A DNA stretch of 64,000 nt, from positions 3,534,001 through 3,598,000 of the forward strand of contig NZ_CP027712.1 of NCBI RefSeq assembly GCF_003945765.1, given 5' to 3'. This document shows, piece after piece, positions 18,586 to 27,969 of this stretch. A program made the position numbers and the translations under genes. The first letter of the stretch is position 1. The number at the start of each line of letters is the position of its first letter. The notes under the pieces were generated by a model that saw only the letters and a list, made by a program, of their open reading frames with translations, was not told the DNA's origin and did no database searches. The stretch comes from Pseudomonas chlororaphis subsp. chlororaphis (lineage in GTDB: Bacteria; Pseudomonadota; Gammaproteobacteria; Pseudomonadales; Pseudomonadaceae).

Positions 18586-19956
18586 TCAACGAGACAACAT
18601 GAAGGTTTCGTACTCCAGGTCATCCAGCGCCGTCGATAACCGCGCCAGCCCCAGCAGCACGCAAAGCAGCAGCGAGAAGGTGAAGCCATAGCCGAAGAAA
18701 CTCGGCCCCAGGTACAGGCTCAGCAGGGTCAAGGCGCCGTTGAGTGCCACGAACAAGAGGCACAGTTCCAGCACGATCATCCGTTTGTCGAGGTAGAAAA
18801 ACACGTTAAGGATCGCCATGAACACCACCTGGATGCTCACCCCGATCAGGTCGATATAGAACAGCGGCAGGTAGTAGCTGGACATCCCCAGCCACTCCAG
18901 TATGCGCGGGCCAAAGAGAAACAGCAGAACCACCGTCAGCCCCTGGACCTTGCAGATTTCCAGCAGGCCCTGACGGATCGAGAAGGTCATCTCGGCTTTC
19001 AACGAACCGATATGCTGCAGGGTCTCGCCGTCGCGCACCGCCCGGAACAGGCGCTCGTACCATTCGGCGAAGTCGGTTTCGATCCTTACCAGGAACACCG
19101 CCATGCCAGGAATGATCGCCAGGTAGGCGAGGAAAATCGGCAAGTCATAAAGAATCGAGGCGCGCATCGGCCCGATCACCTGGCTCGAGGTCTGCGGGTT
19201 GAACCAGAAGATGAACTTGTCGATCCAGATTCCCAGGTTGTAGCAAAGCCCGGTCAACAGCAGGCTGACAAACACCTGGCGCCGGTCCAGAAAGTCGAAG
19301 GCCACCAGTTTCTCGGCCCGGTATTCGCGCAGGATGTCGTAGAGAAACAGGAACAATAGGCTGCTGTGCCCCAGCAGCAACGCCAGCAGCAGCCCTTCCA
19401 TGCCCAGGTGCCTGAGGAAGAATGCGCTGCCGACCATCAGCCCATAGCCCACCAGCATCACCAGCAGGATGCGGTTATAAGCCTTCATCCCCGAGAGGAA
19501 TATGATCACCAGCCACAGGTTGCAGAGCACCACGAAGTTGGCCAGGGTCAGCAGGCGGTAGATCAGTCCCTGGTCGAACAAGGTGATCAACAGGAGGATG
19601 CCCAGCACCCCGGCCCCCAGGGTCACCAGCAGCAGCATGCCCACCAGGTTCGGCAGGATTTGCTCGTACTTGCGCTCGAACAGGCGGTCGGAGACAAAAC
19701 GGGTGAAGAAGAGTTGTAAGCCGCCGGTGAGGATCAGCGACGTGGCCATCAGGTAGGTCACAGTGATCAGGAACTGGCGGATCACCACCTCCGGAACCAC
19801 CAGCCCAAGGCTGATGCCCCCTACCAGCATCACGCTGAGAATCGACAGGACCCAGGGCCCGGAGCTGATCAGGCCGGCATAGACATAGGCATGCAGCGTC
19901 GCCGTGTAGGAGTCGCGCGAGAGAATCTTGCGCAGTTCAAAACCGATACCGGCCAT
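18586..19956 (-). CDS. pelG: PelG, inner-membrane Pel polysaccharide transporter
   Basis: 456 aa with about 12 hydrophobic segments; a polysaccharide-transporter (Wzx/PST-like) fold. The N-terminus MAGIGFELRKILSRDSY is typical of PelG. In the Pel system it works with PelD, PelE and the glycosyltransferase PelF in the inner membrane to polymerise and move the polymer to the periplasm. It is the last gene of the pel operon, directly abutting pelF with no gap. Confidence 0.95.
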   Translation of the reverse strand: MAGIGFELRKILSRDSYTATLHAYVYAGLISSGPWVLSILSVMLVGGISLGLVVPEVVIRQFLITVTYLMATSLILTGGLQLFFTRFVSDRLFERKYEQILPNLVGMLLLVTLGAGVLGILLLITLFDQGLIYRLLTLANFVVLCNLWLVIIFLSGMKAYNRILLVMLVGYGLMVGSAFFLRHLGMEGLLLALLLGHSSLLFLFLYDILREYRAEKLVAFDFLDRRQVFVSLLLTGLCYNLGIWIDKFIFWFNPQTSSQVIGPMRASILYDLPIFLAYLAIIPGMAVFLVRIETDFAEWYERLFRAVRDGETLQHIGSLKAEMTFSIRQGLLEICKVQGLTVVLLFLFGPRILEWLGMSSYYLPLFYIDLIGVSIQVVFMAILNVFFYLDKRMIVLELCLLFVALNGALTLLSLYLGPSFFGYGFTFSLLLCVLLGLARLSTALDDLEYETFMLSR

Positions 19957-21489
19957 TTACACGGCCTCCTTTTGCAGGGTGCCCATGGCGCTGTGATAAA
20001 GCCTGCGATAGCGCTCGATCATCAAGGTTTCGCTGTAGTAGCGGTGAACCCGCGACAAGCCGGCGGCCTGGGCGGACTTCCAGCGCTCGGGGCTGCGCAG
20101 CAGGTCGATGATTGCCTGGGACGTGGCCTGGGGATCGGCGATCGCCACCACCTCCCCGGCCAGCCCGAGATCGCGGTCGGACGCTTCGCCGCCCTCGATC
20201 AGCTCGCGGCAGGAGCCCACGTCGCTGCTCACCACTGGAGTGCCGGCGGCCCAGGCTTCGAGAATCACCAGGGGCTGGGCCTCGCTGATGGAAGTCAGCA
20301 CCATCAGGCCCAGTTGCGGCAGGATGTCCTGGATCTTCTGGAACCCGAGGAACAGTACCTTTTGCTCCAGCCCGAGGCTGGCCACTAGGCTGCGACACTC
20401 GGCGACGTACTCGGGATCTTCCTCTTGCGGCCCGACGATCCAGCCTTCGACCTGCGGCATCACACTGACCACTCCCCGCATGGCCCGCAGGAAGGTCTTC
20501 ACGTCCTTGATCGGCACCACCCGGCCGATCAGTCCGACCACGGGGGCGATGCCTTCGGCCCGGGACTCAAGGGCCTGGGTCCAGAGCTGCAAGTCGATGC
20601 CATTGGGAATCACTTGGGTGCGTTCGGCCGGTGCGCCGTCCTTGATCTGTCGCTGGCGGTTGCCGTCGTACAAGGCAATGATCTGGTCGGCGCTGTCGTA
20701 GACCAGATGACCGATGCGCTCGAAGAAGCGCACCCAGAGCATACGGATGTAGCCGGAGCCGGTGTCCATGCTGTCGTTGAGTGCCTGGTTGCTGGTTTCG
20801 GCGATCCAGCTGGCCTGGGCCAGGTCGATCTTGCGCTCCTTGGTGTAGATCCCGTGCTCGCTGAGCAGCAACTGGCACCCCCACAGTTGCTTGAGGATGC
20901 AGCCCGCCAGCCCGGCATAACCGGTTGAAATCGAGTGCAGGACCCGCGCCCGCGGCATGCGCCGGGCGGCATCTGCGAGCATCAGCAACGGCGACTGCAT
21001 GGTGCGCAGGGTCCAGAAATAATTGACGAAGGAAGGATCGGCGCAGTGCTGCTCGTACCCTTCGGTCAGCGCCTCCCAGCTGGGGCGACTGTAGAGCACG
21101 TCATCCAGGGTGATCCGCGCCTGGGCCAGGGAGTCGAGCACGCCAATGCCCAGCTCGGCGGCCGGTTTTTCCGGGTTGTGCAGGTAACGGTAAAGGTTGC
21201 TCAATTCTTCCAGGGACGCGGTGTGGGCGACTCGCCTGTGCTTCGGGTTGCGCCAGGCTTGCTCCAGATACACCTCTTCGATGTGCACGACGTTGGCTGG
21301 AATCTCATAGCGGCGCTGACCGTAGGCTTCGCGCTGGCCACCGATGAACAACACCGAAAAGGTCAGTTGCGGCAGCCCGAGGATCATCTGGTGAATCCAG
21401 CTGGACACACCGCCGCGCACATAAGGCCAGGTGCCCTCGAGCAACAGGCAGACATCGGCGATGGGCGTTGGGTTGACGGTTTTCTTCAT
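19957..21489 (-). CDS. pelF: PelF, cytoplasmic Pel glycosyltransferase (GT4)
   Basis: 510 aa. GT-B fold; the donor-site motif EAQPLVILE (Glu-x7-Glu) and GLIGRVVPIKD mark a GT4 retaining transferase. PelF uses UDP-GalNAc (and GlcNAc) to build the Pel chain. The N-terminal segment EGTWPYVRGGVSSW is typical of the PelF group. The start overlaps the end of pelE (ATGA-type, four bases). Confidence 0.95.
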   Translation of the reverse strand: MKKTVNPTPIADVCLLLEGTWPYVRGGVSSWIHQMILGLPQLTFSVLFIGGQREAYGQRRYEIPANVVHIEEVYLEQAWRNPKHRRVAHTASLEELSNLYRYLHNPEKPAAELGIGVLDSLAQARITLDDVLYSRPSWEALTEGYEQHCADPSFVNYFWTLRTMQSPLLMLADAARRMPRARVLHSISTGYAGLAGCILKQLWGCQLLLSEHGIYTKERKIDLAQASWIAETSNQALNDSMDTGSGYIRMLWVRFFERIGHLVYDSADQIIALYDGNRQRQIKDGAPAERTQVIPNGIDLQLWTQALESRAEGIAPVVGLIGRVVPIKDVKTFLRAMRGVVSVMPQVEGWIVGPQEEDPEYVAECRSLVASLGLEQKVLFLGFQKIQDILPQLGLMVLTSISEAQPLVILEAWAAGTPVVSSDVGSCRELIEGGEASDRDLGLAGEVVAIADPQATSQAIIDLLRSPERWKSAQAAGLSRVHRYYSETLMIERYRRLYHSAMGTLQKEAV

Positions 21490-22475
21490 GTCCAGGTCCT
21501 TATCAGCCCGGCAAAGGGCGGACGTTGTTGCATCTGCGGCGGCAAGCGGCTCAACAGCGCGGGAATCTCGGCATAGTTCCCGCTTTCAAAGGCGATTTCG
21601 GCACGGAACGGCAAGACCTTGGCCGGGTCCATGCCCGCTTCCTGGGCCTGGTGCATATGCAGCCGCGCCTTGTCGATATCGCCACGCTCAAGGGCGATAC
21701 GCCCGGCCAGCAACAGCAACTCGCCGCCCTCTCCCGCCTCCAGCGCCAGCCTGGCATGTTCGCCGGCTTGCTCCAGCACGTGCAGCTGGACGCTGCCCTG
21801 GGCCAGGCCCAGGTAGGCCAGTTCCCAGTACCAGCGCGCCAGGGTGGCATGCAGGGCGCCGGCCTTCCTGGGCGCGGCACCGGGCAACTGTTCGAGGGAA
21901 GACTGGATGCGCTGGTTGATATCGGTTTCCTGTTTGTCGAGCATCGAATACGCCAGGAGACGGACATCGTCGCTCGGATCGCCCAGGGCCAGCTTCAGAA
22001 TCGGCACCGCTTCCTTGCCCGGCATCCTGCGGGTGGCGAGCAACGCCGCCAGGCGCTGGTCGGGGTCCGGCGCGTGACGCAACACATCCTGCAAGCCACT
22101 GTCACCGAAGGTCGGCGAATGCAAATGGGACTGCGCGCGAAACGGCAGGCCGGGAATGCCGACGGCCTGCCACATCTGCGTATCGCGCTTGCGGGGCAGA
22201 TACAGCGCCGGAAAGATCGCCGCAATTACCCCCACCGAGCCCAGCAGCGGGACAAAGAACGCCAGGCTGAAAATGAACAGCGGACTCCACGGCAACGGCG
22301 TGCGATAGCGCGCCGGCAGCAGCCGCCAGACCGCCGCCGTCAGCAGGCCGCAGGCGATCCCGTGGGTCATTGCATACAGCAGCGCGATCTGCGGGTCGGG
22401 CAACTGCGCCGTCAGGCTGGCCCAGCTCCCCGCCTCGAAAAACAACGCTGCGCTAAACAGCCACTTGCTGATCAT
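21486..22475 (-). CDS. pelE: PelE, inner-membrane TPR protein of the Pel synthase
   Basis: 329 aa. Two hydrophobic segments lie near the N-terminus (~1-60 and ~75-100), followed by a soluble region with helical tetratricopeptide-like repeats (for example GELLLLAGRIALERGDIDKA). PelE associates with PelD and PelG in the inner-membrane synthase complex. The start lies 23 bases inside pelD. Confidence 0.92.
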   Translation of the reverse strand: MISKWLFSAALFFEAGSWASLTAQLPDPQIALLYAMTHGIACGLLTAAVWRLLPARYRTPLPWSPLFIFSLAFFVPLLGSVGVIAAIFPALYLPRKRDTQMWQAVGIPGLPFRAQSHLHSPTFGDSGLQDVLRHAPDPDQRLAALLATRRMPGKEAVPILKLALGDPSDDVRLLAYSMLDKQETDINQRIQSSLEQLPGAAPRKAGALHATLARWYWELAYLGLAQGSVQLHVLEQAGEHARLALEAGEGGELLLLAGRIALERGDIDKARLHMHQAQEAGMDPAKVLPFRAEIAFESGNYAEIPALLSRLPPQMQQRPPFAGLIRTWT

Positions 22476-23823
22476 TCAGGCCACACTCGTTGTACAGGAA
22501 GTTACGCAGCCCATCCCGTCGCCGGGCCGACTCCAGGTCGTAAGGCAGCACGGTGACCCCCAGGCTGGCCAGTTCCACGCTCATGCCGAAATGCTCGTGA
22601 ATCAGCTTGCCCAGGCGCGCCAGATAGCCTTGGGCGCCCTCGGCACTGGTCAGTGGCAACAGCACCAGCAACAGAGCGTGCCCGCGGTTGTTGGCAAGGC
22701 CCAGGTGCAGGTCCAGTCCGCGCTGGCTGCGTTCGAAAAGCCGCGTCAGTTCATCGTTGGCCTGGGTCGATTCAAATGCATAGAGGCAACCGGACAGGCC
22801 GTGCTGCTCGACATCCACCAGCGAACGCTTGAGCTGGCGTGTGAAGTGTTGGGCATCGTCGCTTTCCAGTTGCAGCACCTGCAAGTCAGAGCGCAGCAGG
22901 TCGGCGATATGCCCGGCCAGCAGCGCCAGCAGGCTGAGGGTGCGCTCCTGGAAGGCGAAGAACGGCATCTGCCGTACCGCGAGGATCGCCAGCACCTGTC
23001 CCTGGGTGTCCACCAAGGGAATACAGGCCTGCAGGGACGACACCGAAGCCTGCCCGCCGCTATCGAGCAGCTCTTCACGCACACTCACCAGTTCCTCGCG
23101 CTCCAGGCACAGGCGCACCAGCAGGTCATTGTGCTCCAGGGGCCCCATGGTCCCGGTGGCGGCCAGCAGGGTCAGGTTCGGCGACGCATGGCCGGCCTGC
23201 TCCACGCGATACAGCGCGGCTACCCGCAACGAGCCGTACTGACCAAGCAGGCTCAGTACGGGCTCGGCCAGCAGGCTCAGCGGGTCATCGCCATTGGGCA
23301 GCACGCGCAGGCGATCGCGCAGGCCCAGCAACGAACTGCGCAGGCTCTGGTCGCTGCCGGCCAGGCGCTGCTCCAGGCGATCGTGGGACACCCGCAGAAT
23401 CTGGTGCGCCCGGGTGAAATCGTCGAGCCGGTACTGGCGATACTCGTTGGCCATCTGCAAGCGCAGCAGTCGCCGTTCCCACAGGTCTCGCACCTCGCCC
23501 ACGAGCATGCCGCAGACCAGCACGCCGACAATGTAGGAGGGAGCGATCTGCGCGTAACCGGGCAGCCCCGACTGGCGCAGGATGAAGAACGCCGCCACCA
23601 GCAGGCTGGCGCTGATCAGGCCGCGGACAAAGCCGTAGCGCACACCCAGCAACAGTGGCGCCAGCACCGACCAGGGAAACTCACCCTGCACCTGCAGCGG
23701 GTCTTGTGGCGCAAGCCACAGACCCACACCGATGACCAGGGCCGTCACCAGGAAAGTTTCCAGCCATGACGCCGGACCGCTGGCGCGGGGCGCCAGCGCG
23801 TAGTCCATGTGTGGAGATCTCAT
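22453..23823 (-). CDS. pelD: PelD, c-di-GMP receptor of the Pel synthase
   Basis: 456 aa from the ATG at 23823, behind GAGTGA; an in-frame GTG at 23832 overlaps the pelC stop and is the alternative. Four hydrophobic segments (~15-105) precede a GAF domain and a degenerate GGDEF domain. The enzymatic GGDEF signature is absent, but the inhibitory-site motif RGLD (RxxD) is present, which in PelD binds c-di-GMP and switches on polymer synthesis. This is the post-translational control point of the operon. Confidence 0.94.
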   Translation of the reverse strand: MRSPHMDYALAPRASGPASWLETFLVTALVIGVGLWLAPQDPLQVQGEFPWSVLAPLLLGVRYGFVRGLISASLLVAAFFILRQSGLPGYAQIAPSYIVGVLVCGMLVGEVRDLWERRLLRLQMANEYRQYRLDDFTRAHQILRVSHDRLEQRLAGSDQSLRSSLLGLRDRLRVLPNGDDPLSLLAEPVLSLLGQYGSLRVAALYRVEQAGHASPNLTLLAATGTMGPLEHNDLLVRLCLEREELVSVREELLDSGGQASVSSLQACIPLVDTQGQVLAILAVRQMPFFAFQERTLSLLALLAGHIADLLRSDLQVLQLESDDAQHFTRQLKRSLVDVEQHGLSGCLYAFESTQANDELTRLFERSQRGLDLHLGLANNRGHALLLVLLPLTSAEGAQGYLARLGKLIHEHFGMSVELASLGVTVLPYDLESARRRDGLRNFLYNECGLNDQQVAV

Positions 23824-23828
23824 GACAG

Positions 23829-24350
23829 TCACTCGATCCTGAGGCCACCGACAAGCTTGTCGAGCACCTTCTGCGCCGCACCGGCCAGGCTTTCGCGGGA
23901 CCAGCCGGCACGGGCGCCGCTATTGCTCCAGAGCACCTTGCCGGTGCCCGCCTCGACCACCCGCAGGCTGATGCCCACCGCCGGCTCGCCATCCAGGCCG
24001 TTCTTGTACTGCCACTCTTCAATGCTGCCGGACACCACATAGTCGAGATTCTGCTCGCGAGCCCAATCCATGGCTCCGGCCAGGCGCTCGTTATCGTCGA
24101 GCAGGGCTTGTTCGCCCTGCCCTGCCGCGCTGTTGTAGACCTGGGGTTGCAGGCCCCGGTTGCTCAGTACGCTAAGCAGAATCTGCTCACTGCGCTCGCC
24201 GGCCTGGGGCGTCTGGGAATAGTTGACCAGTGGCAACACGCCCCAGCGGGCGGATTTCGACAGCTCGGGGCTGTCCTGACCGGTAAAGCTGCTGCAGCCG
24301 GCCATCAGCAAGGCGACCATCGCCAGACTCACGCAACGAATGGATTGCAT
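23829..24350 (-). CDS. pelC: PelC, outer-membrane lipoprotein of the Pel exporter
   Basis: 173 aa from the ATG at 24350, preceded by GAGGAG; the frame is open 20 codons further but without a signal sequence there. A lipoprotein signal ends in LLMAGC, with the Cys about 19 residues in. PelC forms a ring on the periplasmic face of the outer membrane that funnels cationic Pel toward the PelB barrel. It lies 28 bases downstream of pelB. Confidence 0.94.
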   Translation of the reverse strand: MQSIRCVSLAMVALLMAGCSSFTGQDSPELSKSARWGVLPLVNYSQTPQAGERSEQILLSVLSNRGLQPQVYNSAAGQGEQALLDDNERLAGAMDWAREQNLDYVVSGSIEEWQYKNGLDGEPAVGISLRVVEAGTGKVLWSNSGARAGWSRESLAGAAQKVLDKLVGGLRIE

Positions 24351-24378
24351 AAGGTTCACTCCTCTTTGAATTCCATGA

Positions 24379-27300
24379 TCAGCGTCCAAAACGGACGCTG
24401 TAGCTGACACCTGCCGTGCCCCCGGACTTGCCCGTTCCGCCTTGTGGGGCCGACTGGTAGCCGAAGGTCACCGCCAATTCGTCATCCCCTATCACCTCGG
24501 TGCCGACACCGGTACTGATGGCGTAGTTGATGGTGTTGTCGGTCCACTGCCAGCCTGAGCTGACGTCCACCAGCCAGGTGTACTGCCCACGCGTGCGGTT
24601 CAGTGCCCCCGGGAAGCCACGCCGCCACGAACTGCCGAAGAACAGCTGGCCGTAGCGCTTTTGCAGCAGGGTCTGGCTGGTGATCTGGTTCGGATCCTCG
24701 AGGCCGGCCCCCGCCAGGTCGATGCCCCCGCCCAGGGTATTGGCCAGGTTGGGCAGCGAAAGGTGGTCCAGGCTGTTTTGCTGGTAGTCGATGCCGCTGC
24801 GCAATGCCCAGTTCGGCCCTTCGAACTGCAAGGTGTGGTCGAACTCGATCTTCAACGCCTGGCCACTGCCCAGGTCATCGCCGCTGCGGGTCGAGAACCA
24901 GCGCTGGGCCAGGCTCCAGGACAACTGGTCACGGGCCGAATAGCGATGCCGCCCGCCGACCCAGACATCGTCCTGCTGGCCGAAGGCACGCATCAGCCCG
25001 CTGTCCTCGTTCTTACGGTGCCAGTCGGCGCCGACGTCCAGTTCGTTGCCGCTGTCCACCTGCCAGGTGCGGCTGGCGCCCAGGCCGTTGCGGTCATCGT
25101 CCTTGCGCAGGCTGCTGTCGAAGATCAGTTTGTAGTCGCCGTCCTCCAACTGCCGCTGCAAGGTCAATCCGGTATTGGTCTCGTTGCCCAGGCGTGATTC
25201 ATCGAGGGTGTCGCCGCTGTATCGGCCCTGCTCCACCACGAGCCTGGCGTACCAGTCGTCATTCAGGTAACGCGCGGCGCTCAGGCGCGGGCCGTTGAAC
25301 AGCAGTCCGCCGTAGTCCTGGCGTTCCCAGGCGATTTGTACGCCCTGGGGCGTGCGCTCGGTCATCTCGATGGCCTGGCGCCGCAATTGCTCACGGATCG
25401 CGGGAGGCTGGTCCTCGCCCAGCGCCGACAGGTCGACGGCCAGCGCTTCGCCGCCACGACCCAGGCTGTTCAGGGCCTCGACCCGCTGCGCCGGGTCCAG
25501 GCCATCGATGGCCACCAGGCGTTCCAGGGCTTGGCGATTGTTGCCGCGCAGGGCTTGCTGGATCTGTTCGTAGCGACTGACCTTAAGGCCACGGGCGCGG
25601 GCCCAGGCCAGCCAGTCATCCTTCTGCGCTGACTGATTGATGTCATCCAGGCGCACCAGCATTTGCTCGAACCACAGCTGCAGCATCGGCCTGGAGCCGT
25701 CCAGCCACTGCATCGCCTTGTTCTGCGCCTTGCGCGACGAGTAGCTGCTGGCCACCAGGCGCAGCCAGGTCGCATAGCCCTGGGGCGTGGCGCGGATCTG
25801 CTCGGGCGTCACCTGACGATTGAGCTTGAGCCGCAGGCGCTGGGCCGAGTCGGCATAACCGGCGCCTTCCAGCGCATCGGCGTAGGCCGCCTGGACCATC
25901 CAGTCCCGGGGATTGGCTTGCAGGTACAAGCGGTACCAGGCCAGGGCCTCGGTATTGCGCCCCAGCAACTGGCTGGCGGCGGCAAACGGCAGCCAAAGCG
26001 TGCTGTCACCGCGCGCCAGGGAACGCCATTGCTGCAGCAGCGGCTTGATCTCGCCCGTGCGCCCCAGGTCGACATACAGCCACATCAGGCGTTCGCGGAA
26101 GGTGTTGTCCTCCGGGAAGCGACTCAAGCCCAGGCGATACAGGCGCAGGGCCTCGTCGTGATGACCCTGGTGGACCTGCAGCGCCCCGCGCGCTGCCAGG
26201 ACCTGGGAATAGTCGGCGGCTTCCGGATACTGCTCAGCCTCCTTGAGCAGATCGATCACCAATGGCCAGTCCTGAAGCTCCTGGGCCAATTGCAGGGCTG
26301 CGACCAGGCGCCGCGGATGGTGCCCCTGGCGCCAGCTGTCGACGGTCAACTGCAAGGCCTTGCGCGGATCGCGGGTGCGATAGAGGGCGATCAGCTCACT
26401 CTCGTCGCCGGTATTGAGCGAGCCCTTGATGGCCAGCATCTTCTCCAGTGCGAGCTGCAGCTGATCGTCCGACTCCAGGTCCCAGGCCAGCGCGGCACGG
26501 GACTGCCAGTAGTCGAGGTCGTTGATTTTGTTGCCGTCGACCGCGGTGATCACCTTCCAGGCCGACTGGCTGTCAAACAGCTTGAGGTGGTTGTTGGCCC
26601 AGTCCACCCGCTCGGCGCTGGTCAACGGATAACGGCTGGCGAAGTTCTTCCAGACCGCCAGCCGCTGTGGGTACTGCTCGGTGTTTTCCAGGTTCTGCAA
26701 CAGGCGGACCCAGGCCAGGCGGTGCTTCGGGTATTTGGCGACATAGCGGCGCAACCACTTTTCCGCCTGCTCGGGCGTGCCCCGGGATTCTTCGGCGTAC
26801 ACCAGGGCATCGAGTTCGACATTGCTCAGGGCGCGGCTGTCCATGATCCCCGCCAGCAGCGGAATGCCCCGGTCGAAGTCGTAGCTCTGCATCGCCAGGC
26901 GCCAGGTGTGCTCGAACTCGGCCGGGTTGTCCCGCAGCTTGCTCAGGCTGATCCAGTAGCCCAGCGCCGAGGCCGAGTCGCCCCGCCATTCGGCGAGATG
27001 GGCCATCTGCTCCAGCAGCAACGGATCCTCCGGATGTTGCTCCAGCAGTTGCGAGCCCGCCGCATGAGCGCCCTTGAGGTCACCGAAGGCCAGTCGCTGC
27101 CTGAACTCCTTGGCCAGGATTTCCGGGTTGTCGGGCTGCAACTTGCGCCATGCGATGAAAAATGGCTCGGCCAGGTCCGGACGCTTGTGCGCTACCGCCA
27201 CATCGACGCCCCGGTCAAGCAGCGCAGCATCGAATTGCGCATCCGGTTGCGCGGCCAGTTCCCGGGCCAACAGCTCGGCCGCCTGAGCGCCGCGATCCGC

Positions 27301-27969
27301 CGCCACCAGGGTGTTGAAGGCTTCCTGCAGGAACTGGCGACGCGCTTCAGGCGTCTGGCTGGCATCGAGCAACTGCACATAAAGGTCGGCGGCGCGTCCG
27401 GATTGCTCGCTGGCCTGGTACCACTTCGCCGCCTCGGGCAGCCAATGCTCACGCTGCCCTGGATCGCGACGCGCCAGTTCGGCATAGGCGTCCGCGGCCA
27501 GCCCCGGGGCCTGGACACTCAAGGCCAGCGTGGCCAGGCGCTCGAGCTGGGGGGATGGCAGCCTCTTGTAGTCAAAGGCCTTGAAACGTTCGGCCAGGGC
27601 CTGCAACGCTGGGCCGTCGGTGCTGTTGGTCAGCGCCAGGGCATCCAGTTGCAGGCGGTAGTAGGACTTCAGCGCTGGATCGGCCTGCGGCCATTCGGCC
27701 AGGTGCTTTTCCGCCCTCGGGTAATCGCCCAGCTGAATCAGCAGGTCGAGCAGCTGGGTGCGCAATTCGTTGTTTTCCGGATGGGCCGCCAGCAGCACCT
27801 CGGCATAGCTGGCGGACACTTCGTCCGGGGGGCCGAGCGTGGGACGGAAGGTATCTTCGTTGCGATAGGTCGCCCACAGCAGCACGCCGACGACCATCGC
27901 CACCAGCAGCAATGCCCAGGGGTTGAGCAGCCGTGCGCGTGGCGCCTTAGTTGCAGAAGAGTTGGGCAT
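24379..27969 (-). CDS. pelB: PelB, TPR scaffold and outer-membrane beta-barrel exporter
   Basis: About 1196 aa (ATG at 27969; a GTG one codon earlier is possible). A single membrane anchor sits at ~18-38 (ALLLVAMVVGVLLW). A very long tetratricopeptide region fills ~50-880 and a C-terminal 16-strand-type beta-barrel ~900-1196, ending in aromatic FGR as outer-membrane barrels do. The TPR region binds PelA and guides polymer; the barrel is the export pore. The start lies 23 bases inside the end of pelA. Confidence 0.94.
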   Translation of the reverse strand: MPNSSATKAPRARLLNPWALLLVAMVVGVLLWATYRNEDTFRPTLGPPDEVSASYAEVLLAAHPENNELRTQLLDLLIQLGDYPRAEKHLAEWPQADPALKSYYRLQLDALALTNSTDGPALQALAERFKAFDYKRLPSPQLERLATLALSVQAPGLAADAYAELARRDPGQREHWLPEAAKWYQASEQSGRAADLYVQLLDASQTPEARRQFLQEAFNTLVAADRGAQAAELLARELAAQPDAQFDAALLDRGVDVAVAHKRPDLAEPFFIAWRKLQPDNPEILAKEFRQRLAFGDLKGAHAAGSQLLEQHPEDPLLLEQMAHLAEWRGDSASALGYWISLSKLRDNPAEFEHTWRLAMQSYDFDRGIPLLAGIMDSRALSNVELDALVYAEESRGTPEQAEKWLRRYVAKYPKHRLAWVRLLQNLENTEQYPQRLAVWKNFASRYPLTSAERVDWANNHLKLFDSQSAWKVITAVDGNKINDLDYWQSRAALAWDLESDDQLQLALEKMLAIKGSLNTGDESELIALYRTRDPRKALQLTVDSWRQGHHPRRLVAALQLAQELQDWPLVIDLLKEAEQYPEAADYSQVLAARGALQVHQGHHDEALRLYRLGLSRFPEDNTFRERLMWLYVDLGRTGEIKPLLQQWRSLARGDSTLWLPFAAASQLLGRNTEALAWYRLYLQANPRDWMVQAAYADALEGAGYADSAQRLRLKLNRQVTPEQIRATPQGYATWLRLVASSYSSRKAQNKAMQWLDGSRPMLQLWFEQMLVRLDDINQSAQKDDWLAWARARGLKVSRYEQIQQALRGNNRQALERLVAIDGLDPAQRVEALNSLGRGGEALAVDLSALGEDQPPAIREQLRRQAIEMTERTPQGVQIAWERQDYGGLLFNGPRLSAARYLNDDWYARLVVEQGRYSGDTLDESRLGNETNTGLTLQRQLEDGDYKLIFDSSLRKDDDRNGLGASRTWQVDSGNELDVGADWHRKNEDSGLMRAFGQQDDVWVGGRHRYSARDQLSWSLAQRWFSTRSGDDLGSGQALKIEFDHTLQFEGPNWALRSGIDYQQNSLDHLSLPNLANTLGGGIDLAGAGLEDPNQITSQTLLQKRYGQLFFGSSWRRGFPGALNRTRGQYTWLVDVSSGWQWTDNTINYAISTGVGTEVIGDDELAVTFGYQSAPQGGTGKSGGTAGVSYSVRFGR

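Noticed and set aside
22453..23823. PelD GGDEF domain as an active diguanylate cyclase
   Set aside because: The GGDEF active-site signature is absent; only the RxxD binding site remains, as expected of a receptor.
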